This document shows, piece by piece, positions 34,066 to 42,423 of a DNA stretch of 42,423 bases (positions are counted from its first letter, which is position 1; each line of letters begins with the position of its first letter). Both the position numbers and the translations under genes were made by a program. Origin of the DNA: an uncultured Leptotrichia sp. (GTDB taxonomy: Bacteria; Fusobacteriota; Fusobacteriia; Fusobacteriales; Leptotrichiaceae); assembly GCA_937925095.1 (NCBI GenBank), contig CALEXX010000050.1, positions 1 to 42,423 on the forward strand, written 5' to 3'. Under the pieces are notes generated by a model, which was not told the origin of the DNA, made no database searches, and saw nothing but the letters and a program-made list of their open reading frames with translations.

Positions 34066-34781
34066 TACTTAACATATACATATTTTTTTTCATCCGACAT
34101 CTCTTCATTATACTTATATCCATTCAAAGATATATTCTTTAACAGAGTAACATCTGTTATTCTGTTTTTTATAATATAATTTACAGTAAATCCACGCATT
34201 TTCTTTGAATTAGTGCTTATCTGTTTTAATTTACCGTCTTTTTCATCATAAAATTCAAAATTATAAATATTATCAGTTGAAAGTATTTTAGAATACTCTT
34301 TTGATGCCAAGTTTATTATAAAATCCTCATTTTTAAAATAATCGTTTATTTCCTTTTTCCATATTTCATAAAGTGATTTATCAGAAAATATTGAATTTAC
34401 CATATCAAGCCTATATTCCTTTAATTCAGTAAATGGAGTAAGAACACCATATAATGCTGAGAATATTCTTAAATTTTTCTCCATAAACTCCTGCTCTTCC
34501 CTATTTAGTTCATCTGCATGTATTTCTTTATATGCAACTCCTGTATATGTAGAAATAGAATGACCAAATTTTTCTTTTTTAAAATTTTTATAGAAGTCCG
34601 ATAATTTTTTTGCTTGTTCGCTTTTTAGTTTGAATTTAGTTTCAATATCTTCCACTGACCAACTCGCCACTTCTTTTACTATTTTATCAGTTATTTTAGA
34701 AAAAATAGGAGTTTCAAAGCTGTCAACTCCATCCAAAACTCCTATCTTTTTTGTTTTACTTGGTGATATTATTATTTTCAT
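34065..34781 (-). CDS. yaaA: Peroxide stress protein YaaA (UPF0246)
   Basis: 238 residues, soluble. The N-terminal MKIIISPSKTKK and GVAYKEIHADEL, LRIFSALYGVL, EYRLDM and RGFTVNYII are family features. In E. coli YaaA lowers free iron and protects from hydrogen peroxide; the biochemical activity is uncertain, with DNA binding proposed. AAGGAT lies before the ATG. It follows a DUF3829-like lipoprotein gene by 26 bases, so they may share a transcript. Confidence 0.93.
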   Translation of the reverse strand: MKIIISPSKTKKIGVLDGVDSFETPIFSKITDKIVKEVASWSVEDIETKFKLKSEQAKKLSDFYKNFKKEKFGHSISTYTGVAYKEIHADELNREEQEFMEKNLRIFSALYGVLTPFTELKEYRLDMVNSIFSDKSLYEIWKKEINDYFKNEDFIINLASKEYSKILSTDNIYNFEFYDEKDGKLKQISTNSKKMRGFTVNYIIKNRITDVTLLKNISLNGYKYNEEMSDEKKYVYVK

Positions 34782-34807
34782 ATTTTATCCTTATCTGTTT
34801 TTTACAA

Positions 34808-35815
34808 TTATTTTTTAGCTGAAATTATATTATAACCGTCTACTGTTTTACTATGTGCATTTAAAAACCTGCTTGCATATATTGCGACATCTTTCTGTGC
34901 ACTATTTTCTGCAGCCTTAATCATTTTATCAGCATTTTCAAGCAATTCTTCCGAATTTTTCTTAATTTCCTTAAATTCCTCTGCATTTATGCCTTCCTTA
35001 GCTGCAGCTTCATCAGTAGTTTCTTTTAATTTTAAATATGATTCCTGCATTTTACTATGTAATTCCTTTAATTTTTTTACTTCTTCCTTATCAAATTTAA
35101 GATTTTCTTTTGCAAATGCAGTATTTACAAAATTATTTGCTTCATTTACATATTTAACAAGACTTGCCATTGCTGTTTTACCGTCTGTTTCTGCTTTTTT
35201 TACTATTTTATCTCCTATTTTTTCAGATAATTTATCTAATGTTACTGAATATGCATTATAGCTGTTTTTTCTTTCTTCAGTGGCATTTTTATATTTTTCA
35301 GCCAATTTTTTTCCTTCTTCAAAATTATCTTTTTCATATTTTTTATTTTTATAGTAATCCACTATTTCTGTTATTACATTTTTTTCATTATTCAATGACT
35401 GAACAAGACCTTCAGCAGATTTATCCACTTCATCAAATTTCGGTTCCTTTTTTATATTTTCTTCCAAATCCTTCACATATTCAGAAAATATATTAACAGT
35501 ATCTTCTGTTTTAATAATACTTTCAATTCCTTTAGCTGAAGGCTTTTTAAATTCCCCTTTTTCATCAGAAAATTCCCTTGTGAATACTTCTTTAAAAGAA
35601 TCCTGCCATTCTTCCTCATTTGGAACATTTTTTAGACTGATGTATTCTGTATATTTTTTAATTTCATTCTCACTTATATTTCCTGAATCTTTAGATGTCT
35701 CAGCCACTGTTTTCTCAGGATTATTTTTATCTGCATTCTTCTCTTCCTTTTTACCGCAGCCTATGGCGATTAAAAGAACTGCAAGTCCTATTATTATTTT
35801 CTTTTTCATTTCCAT
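34808..35815 (-). CDS. DUF3829-like lipoprotein (paralogue 1)
   Basis: 335 residues. A signal with lipobox (LIAIGC, Cys at 20) and a Lys/Glu/Asn-rich linker (21-50) lead to a long, charged, mostly helical domain without a catalytic motif. The pattern and domain size match the DUF3829 family. Residues about 155-200 (IVDYYKNKKYEKDNFEEG and following) and 210-310 align well with the neighbour at 35940-36908. It is probably held at a membrane. Function unknown. AAAGGAA precedes the start codon. Confidence 0.75.
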   Translation of the reverse strand: MEMKKKIIIGLAVLLIAIGCGKKEEKNADKNNPEKTVAETSKDSGNISENEIKKYTEYISLKNVPNEEEWQDSFKEVFTREFSDEKGEFKKPSAKGIESIIKTEDTVNIFSEYVKDLEENIKKEPKFDEVDKSAEGLVQSLNNEKNVITEIVDYYKNKKYEKDNFEEGKKLAEKYKNATEERKNSYNAYSVTLDKLSEKIGDKIVKKAETDGKTAMASLVKYVNEANNFVNTAFAKENLKFDKEEVKKLKELHSKMQESYLKLKETTDEAAAKEGINAEEFKEIKKNSEELLENADKMIKAAENSAQKDVAIYASRFLNAHSKTVDGYNIISAKK

Positions 35816-35939
35816 ATTTTAAATCATTCCTTTCAATTTCCCTGTATTAAAGAAAATTTAGATACATTGATTATTTTAATTTTTCTCTTTTATTTTGTAG
35901 ATTTATATTAATATACAATACATATTAAAGTATTATTTT

Positions 35940-36908
35940 TTACTTTTTATTTCCTATCATTTTGTTATATTCAGATACAATTTTTCTATAATTTTCACTA
36001 AAATCATATAGTAATGGATAGATATCTTCTCCATTTCTTTTACTTTCCATTATTTTTTCACTTAAAGTTACAACTTCCTTTGAATAACCTCTAATTTTGT
36101 TATAACTTTCCAATGAATATTTTTCCTTTTTTATCTGTTTATCAGAGATTGCCTCTAAATCCTGATACCCTTTTTTCATTTCCTCTATTAGCCCTCTTAA
36201 CTTCAAAACTTCCATTTTTGAAAAATCAAACTGTTTTCTGGAAAATAAAATCTGTGAAAATTCTTCTGTATTATCAATAAATGTAACTAGGTTTATAGCT
36301 GCTTTTCTTCCTTTTTTCTGAAGTCTTTCCATTTCCTTTTCTTTTTGATTTTTTATAAGAACTTTCATTACTTCAACGTATACACCATATTTTTCATTAC
36401 TTTTTCTTAAAGCATTTAAATATGCAGATTGTAAAAATACCGCCCCTTCATAATTATCTTCCTTGTAAACTCCATTTTCATAATAATCAAGTATTTCCAA
36501 ATCCAACTTTTTTTCTTCCTTAAGTGCTTCAATATATTCCTTAATATAGTTATCAATATTTTTAAATTCAGGTTTTCCATTAATTGTAGCTTCCATTTTG
36601 GCAAGAGGTTCATCTAACGAATTTAATTTCTGTCTCATTGAATTTAATTTTAGTAGATCCACCCTATTCAATTTTTTTAATTTTTTTCTATTTTCAGTAA
36701 AAGTATCAAAATAATACTCACCAAAATCCCCTAAAATTGCAGGATTTGATTGATTATAAAAAGCTGCATATTTATTATACTTTTCTATTTCCGCTTTTAC
36801 TTCTTTTTCCATAACAGATTCTTTTTTCATATAATATCCCATAACAGCTGAAATCATTATAAGTATACAAAAAATAAAAGCCATGTACTTTGTTATCTTT
36901 TTCTTCAT
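35940..36908 (-). CDS. DUF3829-like membrane-anchored protein (paralogue 2)
   Basis: 322 residues. One membrane segment at about 8-28 (AFIFCILIMISAVMGYY) with no lipobox Cys in place, then a charged helical domain. ILDYYENGVYKEDNYEGA and KKGRKAAINLVTFIDNTEEF align with the lipoprotein gene next to it, so they arose by duplication. Since the lipoprotein signal is missing, the two should sit in different anchoring forms. AGGGTG lies nine bases before the ATG. No known function. Confidence 0.7.
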   Translation of the reverse strand: MKKKITKYMAFIFCILIMISAVMGYYMKKESVMEKEVKAEIEKYNKYAAFYNQSNPAILGDFGEYYFDTFTENRKKLKKLNRVDLLKLNSMRQKLNSLDEPLAKMEATINGKPEFKNIDNYIKEYIEALKEEKKLDLEILDYYENGVYKEDNYEGAVFLQSAYLNALRKSNEKYGVYVEVMKVLIKNQKEKEMERLQKKGRKAAINLVTFIDNTEEFSQILFSRKQFDFSKMEVLKLRGLIEEMKKGYQDLEAISDKQIKKEKYSLESYNKIRGYSKEVVTLSEKIMESKRNGEDIYPLLYDFSENYRKIVSEYNKMIGNKK

Positions 36909-37013
36909 ATATATTCACCCTTCAGTTATATTTCTCCTTTTTACCTATTATAATATTATACACTATTTTTACAATATTTTCCATTTTAAAAATTCTTTTT
37001 ATTACAGTCGCTT

Positions 37014-38823
37014 CTATTCTTCAATTATAAATTCTGTTTCAATTGCAACTTCCACATCTTTTTTTCTAAATCCCATTCCTATTTTTGTAATGTTTTCATA
37101 TCCTTCGTATTTCAGTCCATCAGCATAATTTCTGTCATTAATCTGCTTTAAGGCACTTTTAGCTGTTCTTTTAAGATTTTTACTATCCTTTGCCCTTGAA
37201 TATTTAAATTCAAATATAAATGCTGTATCCTTCTTATTCTTAGGCTTTAAAACTAAGTCCGGAATTCCATCTCCACTTTCATAATTGGGTTTAATATAAT
37301 AATTTTCATACATTACGGCAACCATTCCCATTACAAAGAGATGATATGAATTTTCTTCCTTTAAATCACGAAAACTTACAGAATTTTTGAGCAGAGTCTT
37401 GACTTCATTTCTAAATTTTTCATACTTTCCAGTTCTGAGGTATTCTTCAAGTGTGGAAAATCTATAATGGCCTCCATAAGTTCTATATAAAAACCTTATT
37501 TTGAAAAAATCAAACAGTTCTTCATTAGGAATTTTCAAATCATAAATATTTTTATCAACCTTTTTGTCAATTGTCAAATACCCGCAATGAAGAAAAAACT
37601 GCCATATATTCGCCTGTCCAAAATCATTTATATAATAATTTCGTTCCTTTTCATAATTTATAATATTTTCCTTAATTTCCATATTTCTTTTATTATTTAT
37701 ATTCAATGCATAATCTATATCCTGAAAGGTTACAAAGTTATATATTTCCTTTCTTACACTTTCATGTGCTAATAATTTTTCTAAATCAAAAATAATATTT
37801 TCATCAGAATTTTCCAGATAGTTCATAATTTCATCATTATTTGAAGTATTTACCCAATGTTCTTCGAGTATTTTATCATCTAGAAAATTTACAATTGACC
37901 ATGGATTGTAAACTTCATTTTTCCCAAAACGGTAACCATTATACCATTTTTTTACTTCTTCCACTTCAAAATCCAAATTGTAATACTTCAGTGCTTCCTC
38001 TACTTCACTTTCTAAAATTCCAAAATACTCAGTATAATTCTCACTGAGGACAGTATTTACCTTTAGACTATTCAGTCCTGAAAATATTCCTTCTTTTGCT
38101 ATTCTCAATATTCCTGTCATAACAGTCAGCTCAACATAATCGTTACCTTTTACTGCCTTTTCAAAAAATCCTTTAAAGAACTGTATCACTTCATCATAAT
38201 AACCATTTGCATGAGCTTTTATTATTGGTTTGTCATATTCATCAATTAATAAAACTATTTTCTTTCCATAGTAATTATATAAATATTTTGACAAATTTAA
38301 AAGAGCTCTAGTGTAGTCGTGTTCCTCTTCAAACCAGATTTTATCAAAATCTTTTAATTCATTTTCACTTAAATATTCCCTCAAAAATTCAAATTTACTG
38401 TATACATTGCTGATAGTCCACTTTATTACTTCTATATCCATTTTCCCAGTTTGAATCTTCAAAATCCTTGAAACTTATAAATATGACAGGATTTAATCCC
38501 TGCTTTTCAAAATACTTACTCTTTGAAATTTCAAGGCCTTCAAATAACTTTCTATTTTCTTTATTATTTTTTACATCAAAAAAATATTTTAGCATTGACA
38601 TATTCAATGACTTTCCAAATCTACGAGGCCTTGTAAATAAAATACTTGATGTTCCACTTTCGAGGATTTCCTTAATTAAACCTGTCTTATCAAAATAATA
38701 GTAATCTTTCTGTATCATTACTTCAAAATTATCAATACCTACAGGTAAATTTTTCTTTTTGTCTGTATCTTCCTCTTTAATTTTTCCCTTTTTCATATCC
38801 CTCAATTCCTCTCTTTTACTCAT
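37014..38823 (-). pseudogene. AAA-ATPase_like / PD-(D/E)XK nuclease gene with a frameshift
   Basis: One base too many in an A run (38441-38444 on this strand: GGGAAAATGG) splits a gene that would otherwise be 602 residues. First part (38823-38395): GIDNFEVM, the P-loop FTRPRRFGKSLNMSML. Second part (reading from about 38460 to 37014): KIVLLIDEYDKPI (Walker B) and a C-terminal nuclease-like GIPDLVLKPKNKKDTAFIFEFKYSRAKD. The total length less one base is a multiple of three, so a one-base change would restore it. This family is common as solitary mobile-like genes of unknown role. It has a perfect promoter. Start may be 38823 or an ATG at 38796; the promoter's start point at about 38825 favours 38796. 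Confidence 0.85.
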
Positions 38824-38831
38824 TTAACTAT

Positions 38832-38860
38832 ATTATATTTATTTATCCATATAATGTCAA
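38832..38860 (-). promoter_or_regulatory. Perfect consensus promoter of the frameshifted AAA-ATPase gene
   Basis: On the - strand: TTGACA at 38860-38855, 17 bases and TATAAT at 38837-38832. Confidence 0.8.
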
Positions 38861-38990
38861 TTTATATTTTTAATTTTTCATTAAAAAATATTGGATAAAA
38901 TGAAAAAACGGCTCTTTATAAATCCCCCTTCAAAAACTGTTTTTTTCCAGTATTTTCAAGGTATCTAGTCCAAGCCATTTAAATTATTTC

Positions 38991-39995
38991 TTAAATATCT
39001 AAATTGATTTCATTATCTTTAAATTCAAAGTCTTCATCATTTAAATGCACAACTTCAAGTGCTTTTTCATAATTTGTAGATTTTTTAGAGAAAAAGTCAT
39101 GCTGAGTAGTTTCTACATTCAGTCCATTTAATACAATAGGATTTACATCCTTCACTTCAAATTCCTCTTCAAATCCAAGGTTCATAAGAGCCTTGTTTGC
39201 ATTGTATCTTATGTATTCCTTAACATCTGCTGTAAGTCCTATATCTCCATAAACTTCATCGGTATATCTTGCCTCATTTTCATAAAGATCATACAGAAGC
39301 TCCTTCAGTTCTTTTCTGACACTTTCTTTCTCCTCATCAGTAAATGTTGCATAAATTTCCTGTGAAAGAAGTCCTACAAATACTCCATGAATAGACTCAT
39401 CTGCTATTATTTTCTTTATTATGTCACAGCTTGCCACCATCTGACCTTGTCCAGCAAGCCATAAAGGTAGAAAAAATCCACTATAAAATAAATATGTTTC
39501 CAGATAAACCGAAGCACATAACGCCATATAAATCTCTCTCTTAGATGCTTCAGGATTATTCATTTTCTGGTAGTAATAATCTATTTTCGTTGCCTTATAC
39601 TGTAAATGCTCATTTTCCTGTACCCAGTTAAATGTCTCATTGATTTCAGCTGTAGAAGCAACCGTCGTAAATATTGTCGAATATGACTTTGCATGAATTG
39701 TTTCCATCATACACATATATGACAGTACTGAACGGCATTGCAATGAATCAATGTGATCTATAATTTTTGGCATTCCTGTATGACTCTGTAAAGTATCCAG
39801 TAATGTCAGTCCTCCCAGTACCTGTAAATAAGCCAGCTTCATTTGAGGCTCAAGAGAATGCCAGCTATCTATGTCCTTTGACGGAATATATTCTGTATCT
39901 ATCCAGAACTGCTTTAAATTCTGTTCCCAGAACATCTCTACATAATCATTTTCCGGAGTGTTCCAGTTTACTGCTTCATAAGTTTTACTACTCAT
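38991..39995 (-). CDS. nrdF: Ribonucleotide reductase class Ib, small subunit
   Basis: 334 residues. It carries the metal-tyrosyl radical used by NrdE to reduce ribonucleotides. Metal ligands by position: Asp67, Glu98, His101, Glu166, Glu200, His203, and the radical Tyr105 (ETIHAKSYSTIF). The WHSL and NrdF-type spacing fit class Ib rather than class Ia. An upstream in-frame TTG (40007) lies inside the ribosome site; GGAGG five bases before the ATG at 39995 fixes the start. No nrdE, nrdH or nrdI is in the window. Whether it uses Mn or Fe cannot be told. Confidence 0.92.
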   Translation of the reverse strand: MSSKTYEAVNWNTPENDYVEMFWEQNLKQFWIDTEYIPSKDIDSWHSLEPQMKLAYLQVLGGLTLLDTLQSHTGMPKIIDHIDSLQCRSVLSYMCMMETIHAKSYSTIFTTVASTAEINETFNWVQENEHLQYKATKIDYYYQKMNNPEASKREIYMALCASVYLETYLFYSGFFLPLWLAGQGQMVASCDIIKKIIADESIHGVFVGLLSQEIYATFTDEEKESVRKELKELLYDLYENEARYTDEVYGDIGLTADVKEYIRYNANKALMNLGFEEEFEVKDVNPIVLNGLNVETTQHDFFSKKSTNYEKALEVVHLNDEDFEFKDNEINLDI

Positions 39996-40076
39996 TTTTT
40001 CCTCCAATATTCTTATACTCTATTTAATTTCTTATAAAAATTATTTTTAATATGATTCTATTTTACCATATTTCTT

Positions 40077-40973
40077 TTACCAGTCCAAGTCCAAATCTTC
40101 ATTAAGCTCCTCATATTCCATTAATTTACTTGGATTTTCAAGCTTGTCATAATATTTATTATTATGAACAGGCTCTATTTCAATTAGTTTAAGTTCATCA
40201 TCAATCAGAAATTTCTCAAAAAATCTATGTAACGGCTTAATATTAGGATTTATAAATTCATTGTGTCTGTTAAGCTGTGAATAATTAGCTAAAATAAGAC
40301 AATCTCTGAAATATTTTGCATTATCTTTAAACAGGTCGTTTGAAACATCTGAAACTCCTAAAGAATCTAAAAATTTCAATGTAAATACTGTAGCTGTTCT
40401 AGTGTTCCCTTCCACAAATGGATGGACATCCCATATTTTTTTCACACAGTCTACAGCTAATTCCACCACATCATTAATATCTTTAATTTTATATTTTCTA
40501 ATATCCAGTTCCCTGATTATATCCTTCAAGTCCTCTTCAATCGTCTTAAAATTCCCATAGTTAGCACTATCTCCATTTAAAATATCTTCATACTTCTGAA
40601 TATCAAATTTTCTGAATTTACCACAAAATTCCTCATTAATAATATTTTCGAAAAGTTCCTTATGAATGTTTTTCAGAGTATTTATAGTTAAATTAAAACT
40701 GCTATTATCGAGTAATTCTACAATTTTTAAACTTACAAGGTCACACTCATATTCTGACTTGTTAATCTTATCGGCTTTACTGTAATATTTACGAAGCTCA
40801 TCTTCCACTTCAACATAAGTTTTGATGTTATTTATATTGTCATAGGCAAGCTTTTTTAGTTCCTCCGATGGTTTCAAATCATCAACCTGATTAAGTCCAA
40901 CAGCTATTTTCCAGTATTTCTGTTTTTTATATTTATCTGTTGTTTCTTTTATCTGCTTATATTCACCTTCCAT
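40077..40973 (-). CDS. Fic family protein with VbhA-like N-terminal domain
   Basis: 298 residues. A Fic domain that transfers AMP or a related group to a protein: HPFVEGNTRT at 184-193. The usual HPFx(D/E)GNGRxxR has lost the second Arg (GNTRTAT here), a variant seen in several Fic proteins. The N-terminal 65 residues (GLNQVDDLKPSEELKKL at about 26-42) resemble an antitoxin VbhA-type domain fused in front, though the inhibitory (S/T)xxxE(G/N) motif is not clear there. The open frame reaches 40982, but AGG eight bases before the ATG at 40973 sets the start. It follows the second Fic gene by 27 bases. Confidence 0.85.
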   Translation of the reverse strand: MEGEYKQIKETTDKYKKQKYWKIAVGLNQVDDLKPSEELKKLAYDNINNIKTYVEVEDELRKYYSKADKINKSEYECDLVSLKIVELLDNSSFNLTINTLKNIHKELFENIINEEFCGKFRKFDIQKYEDILNGDSANYGNFKTIEEDLKDIIRELDIRKYKIKDINDVVELAVDCVKKIWDVHPFVEGNTRTATVFTLKFLDSLGVSDVSNDLFKDNAKYFRDCLILANYSQLNRHNEFINPNIKPLHRFFEKFLIDDELKLIEIEPVHNNKYYDKLENPSKLMEYEELNEDLDLDW

Positions 40974-41000
40974 AAATAACACCTGCCTTTCTATATAAAA

Positions 41001-41849
41001 TTACTTTTCTTTATTCCAATCTCTTGGAAAATCTCTTTCTGTTTCAGGATAATTTTTAATTCTCTTCTGATAGATTTCCCTTGAATTAATTCCTTTATTT
41101 TTTAAGTATTCTTCAAATTTTATTTTCGTATTTTCATCAAAATATTTATAATAAATCCAAAAAGTATTTTCGATACTTTTTTCTATAAAATCAGTGAGCA
41201 ATCTATAATCTGCCTTTGCCTGTGCAGTTTCCAATGCAGTATAATACTCTTCCCTTTCCTCATTTTGTATAACTGTAATAGGATAGCCATTTTTCATCAG
41301 TTCTAAATTCAGTAATAATCTTCCTGTTCTTCCATTACCGTCAATAAATGGATGAATCTTTTCAAAATCAGCGTGAAAATGCGAAACTTTTATCACCAGA
41401 CTATCAACTTTATTACTATTGTATTTTTCAATCAGCTCAGTTAATTCTTCCTCAACCAAGTAATAAGGAGTTGTCTCAAATCCAGCTCCAAGAATTTCAT
41501 TATTACTTTGTTTGAATTTTCCTCTATTTTCAATATCATCATTTAGTACAAGAGAATGGAATTCCCTTATAAGCCTTAATGAAAGAGTTTCATTCCTTTT
41601 TATAATTTCTTTTAAAAAATTAATAGCATATTCCTGCCCCTTTACTTCTTCATGCTCCTTCAAACTTTTACCTTTCACAGTAACTCCATACTGAAGTATG
41701 ATGTCTGTTTCCTTCAGAGTAAGAGTATTTCCTTCGATAGCATTTGAATTATAAATAAAATTTGTTTTAAGATTACTCTCCAGCTTTTTCAAAATCCCTT
41801 CATTCAAAGGTCTTTCCTGCTCTAAAAATTGTTTAAAAATTTCAATCAT
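41001..41849 (-). CDS. Fic family protein, class II (N-terminal inhibitory helix)
   Basis: 282 residues. A complete Fic motif HPFIDGNGRTGR at 166-177 (His166, Asp170, Arg174, Arg177) and an inhibitory motif SNAIEGN at 35-41 matching (S/T)xxxE(G/N), which in class II Fic proteins blocks ATP placement until removed. The C-terminal part is helical with an acidic tail. The open frame runs from 41933, but the extension (MEKALSILIGLF...) covers a terminator; AGGAG seven bases before ATG 41849 (MIEIFKQFLEQER) is preferred. It is upstream of and close to the other Fic gene. Confidence 0.9.
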   Translation of the reverse strand: MIEIFKQFLEQERPLNEGILKKLESNLKTNFIYNSNAIEGNTLTLKETDIILQYGVTVKGKSLKEHEEVKGQEYAINFLKEIIKRNETLSLRLIREFHSLVLNDDIENRGKFKQSNNEILGAGFETTPYYLVEEELTELIEKYNSNKVDSLVIKVSHFHADFEKIHPFIDGNGRTGRLLLNLELMKNGYPITVIQNEEREEYYTALETAQAKADYRLLTDFIEKSIENTFWIYYKYFDENTKIKFEEYLKNKGINSREIYQKRIKNYPETERDFPRDWNKEK

Positions 41850-41896
41850 AATAATTCTCCTGTTTTGAAAGATTAGATGTTTATGATGATTAATGC

Positions 41897-41929
41897 AAAA
41901 AAGCCCTATCAAAATTGAAAGAGCTTTTT
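41897..41929 (-). terminator. Terminator between the unknown gene and the Fic genes
   Basis: AAAAAGCCC and GAGCTTTTT flank a loop of about 14 bases; on the - strand a T run follows. The 3' end of the partial unknown gene runs into it. Confidence 0.6.
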
Positions 41930-42423
41930 CCACAGTCTACAACAACGCACAATTAAGTGGGTTATTCTTGTAGTACGATCACTAAAATTATTATACTCTA
42001 TATTTTGATACTTAAAAATTAATTTAAGCATCCTAATAAACGTTGCTATAAACAATAAATAGTCAGATAAAATTGGGTGATAATCTTCAAAATTTGGAAT
42101 TTCCATTTGGTATGATGAAACAATTTCGGTTTCTGCATATAAATAAGTTGGAAAATCTAATCTCTTATTAGTGATTTGTTGTAATTTTATAGAAGAATTT
42201 CTATATTCGATAAAGTCCCCCCTCTCCCTATTTAAACGAATATAAAGAGTTAATAACGATGAATAAATACTGTGTCCTCTAATCGACCGTGAACCTAATT
42301 CCTTTTTTATATTGTTAAATACAATATCTGAATTATCGCCATGATTAACTAAAAGAGTAAGCAAAAATACAGTTTCGACTATTTTAGACACTTTGATGTC
42401 TTTTTTCATATCTGAGATAATTG
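41909..42423 (-). CDS. Unknown protein, 5' end outside the window
   Basis: I do not recognise this gene. At least 170 residues are open in this frame to the right edge; the ATG at 42409 lacks a ribosome site and the 14 bases before it have no stop, so the start is probably beyond the window. The visible part (MKKDIKVSKIVETVFLL..., ending RLWKKLFQF) is helical and hydrophobic in places, with a Cys pair (VRCCRL) near the end. Its last codons overlap a terminator stem, which suggests that the reading end may be eroded. Confidence 0.45.
   Translation of the reverse strand, partial: IISDMKKDIKVSKIVETVFLLTLLVNHGDNSDIVFNNIKKELGSRSIRGHSIYSSLLTLYIRLNRERGDFIEYRNSSIKLQQITNKRLDFPTYLYAETEIVSSYQMEIPNFEDYHPILSDYLLFIATFIRMLKLIFKYQNIEYNNFSDRTTRITHLIVRCCRLWKKLFQF

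Noticed and set aside
38395..38462. Possibility that the two AAA-ATPase frames are joined by programmed frameshifting
   Set aside because: The join would need a +1 shift, and the local GAA AAT GGA has neither the X XXY YYZ pattern in phase nor an internal Shine-Dalgarno as in prfB; a simple insertion in the A run is more likely.
1..42423. Search for tRNA, rRNA, CRISPR arrays, intact insertion sequences and origins
   Set aside because: None was found by eye; the only repeat-like items are the inverted repeats listed. dnaN is present, but no dnaA or DnaA-box cluster was noticed.

Overview
The window looks like a chromosomal segment of an anaerobic or microaerotolerant, very AT-rich, Gram-negative bacterium of the phylum Fusobacteria, most likely family Leptotrichiaceae (Leptotrichia or a close relative). 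The reasons are: very low G+C with strong AGGAGG-type ribosome sites; lipid A genes (lpxC, lpxA, lpxI, lpxB), so an outer membrane, with LpxI instead of LpxH; a fermentative D-lactate dehydrogenase; and Firmicute-like versions of several housekeeping genes (PlsY, PcrA-type helicase, PBP1A, NAD ligase). The genus is inferred from gene content only.

Layout. 1-4.2 kb (+ strand): a phospholipase-D-like lipoprotein, threonine synthase with a small zinc-ribbon protein, and a RelB/RelE-type toxin-antitoxin pair. 4.2-8.2 kb (- strand): a three-gene operon of a lipocalin/AttH-like protein, a methyltransferase-Lgt-like membrane fusion and an ABC-class ATPase. 8.3-17.4 kb (- strand): gltX, prfB (with a programmed +1 frameshift), ldhA, sodA, an orphan OmpR-type regulator, an Mrp/ApbC ATPase and ligA. 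17.5-20.7 kb (+): rlmN and PBP1A. 20.8-32.5 kb (-): a long same-strand envelope and replication cluster, read in transcription order as pcrA, lpxC, then fabZ, lpxA, lpxI, lpxB, a MATE transporter, plsY, gpsA, a sigma-70 factor and dnaN. 32.7-33.9 kb (+): a CapA-like lipoprotein. 34-42.4 kb (-): yaaA, two related DUF3829-like surface proteins, a frameshifted AAA-ATPase/PD-(D/E)XK gene, nrdF, two tandem Fic proteins and an edge-truncated unknown gene.

The fabZ-to-gpsA block joins lipid A synthesis (FabZ, LpxA, LpxI, LpxB, plus LpxC just upstream) to phospholipid synthesis (PlsY, GpsA), so both leaflets of the outer membrane could be co-expressed. Rho-independent terminators and several consensus sigma-70 promoters delimit the units. 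A recurring inverted-repeat motif (AAAAACTATATTT or a close variant) brackets many gene ends. No tRNA, rRNA, CRISPR array or intact insertion sequence was seen.

Most notable points: the RF2 frameshift site, whose 5' exon is invisible to plain ORF calling; a perfect-consensus promoter inside a 453-base apparently gene-free gap upstream of mrp (candidate small RNA or long leader); a response regulator with a degenerate phosphorylation pocket; the methyltransferase-Lgt-like fusion operon; two adjacent Fic proteins of different regulatory design; a single-base frameshift in an AAA-ATPase gene that keeps a perfect promoter; and a hairpin between the ribosome-binding site and start codon of rlmN.
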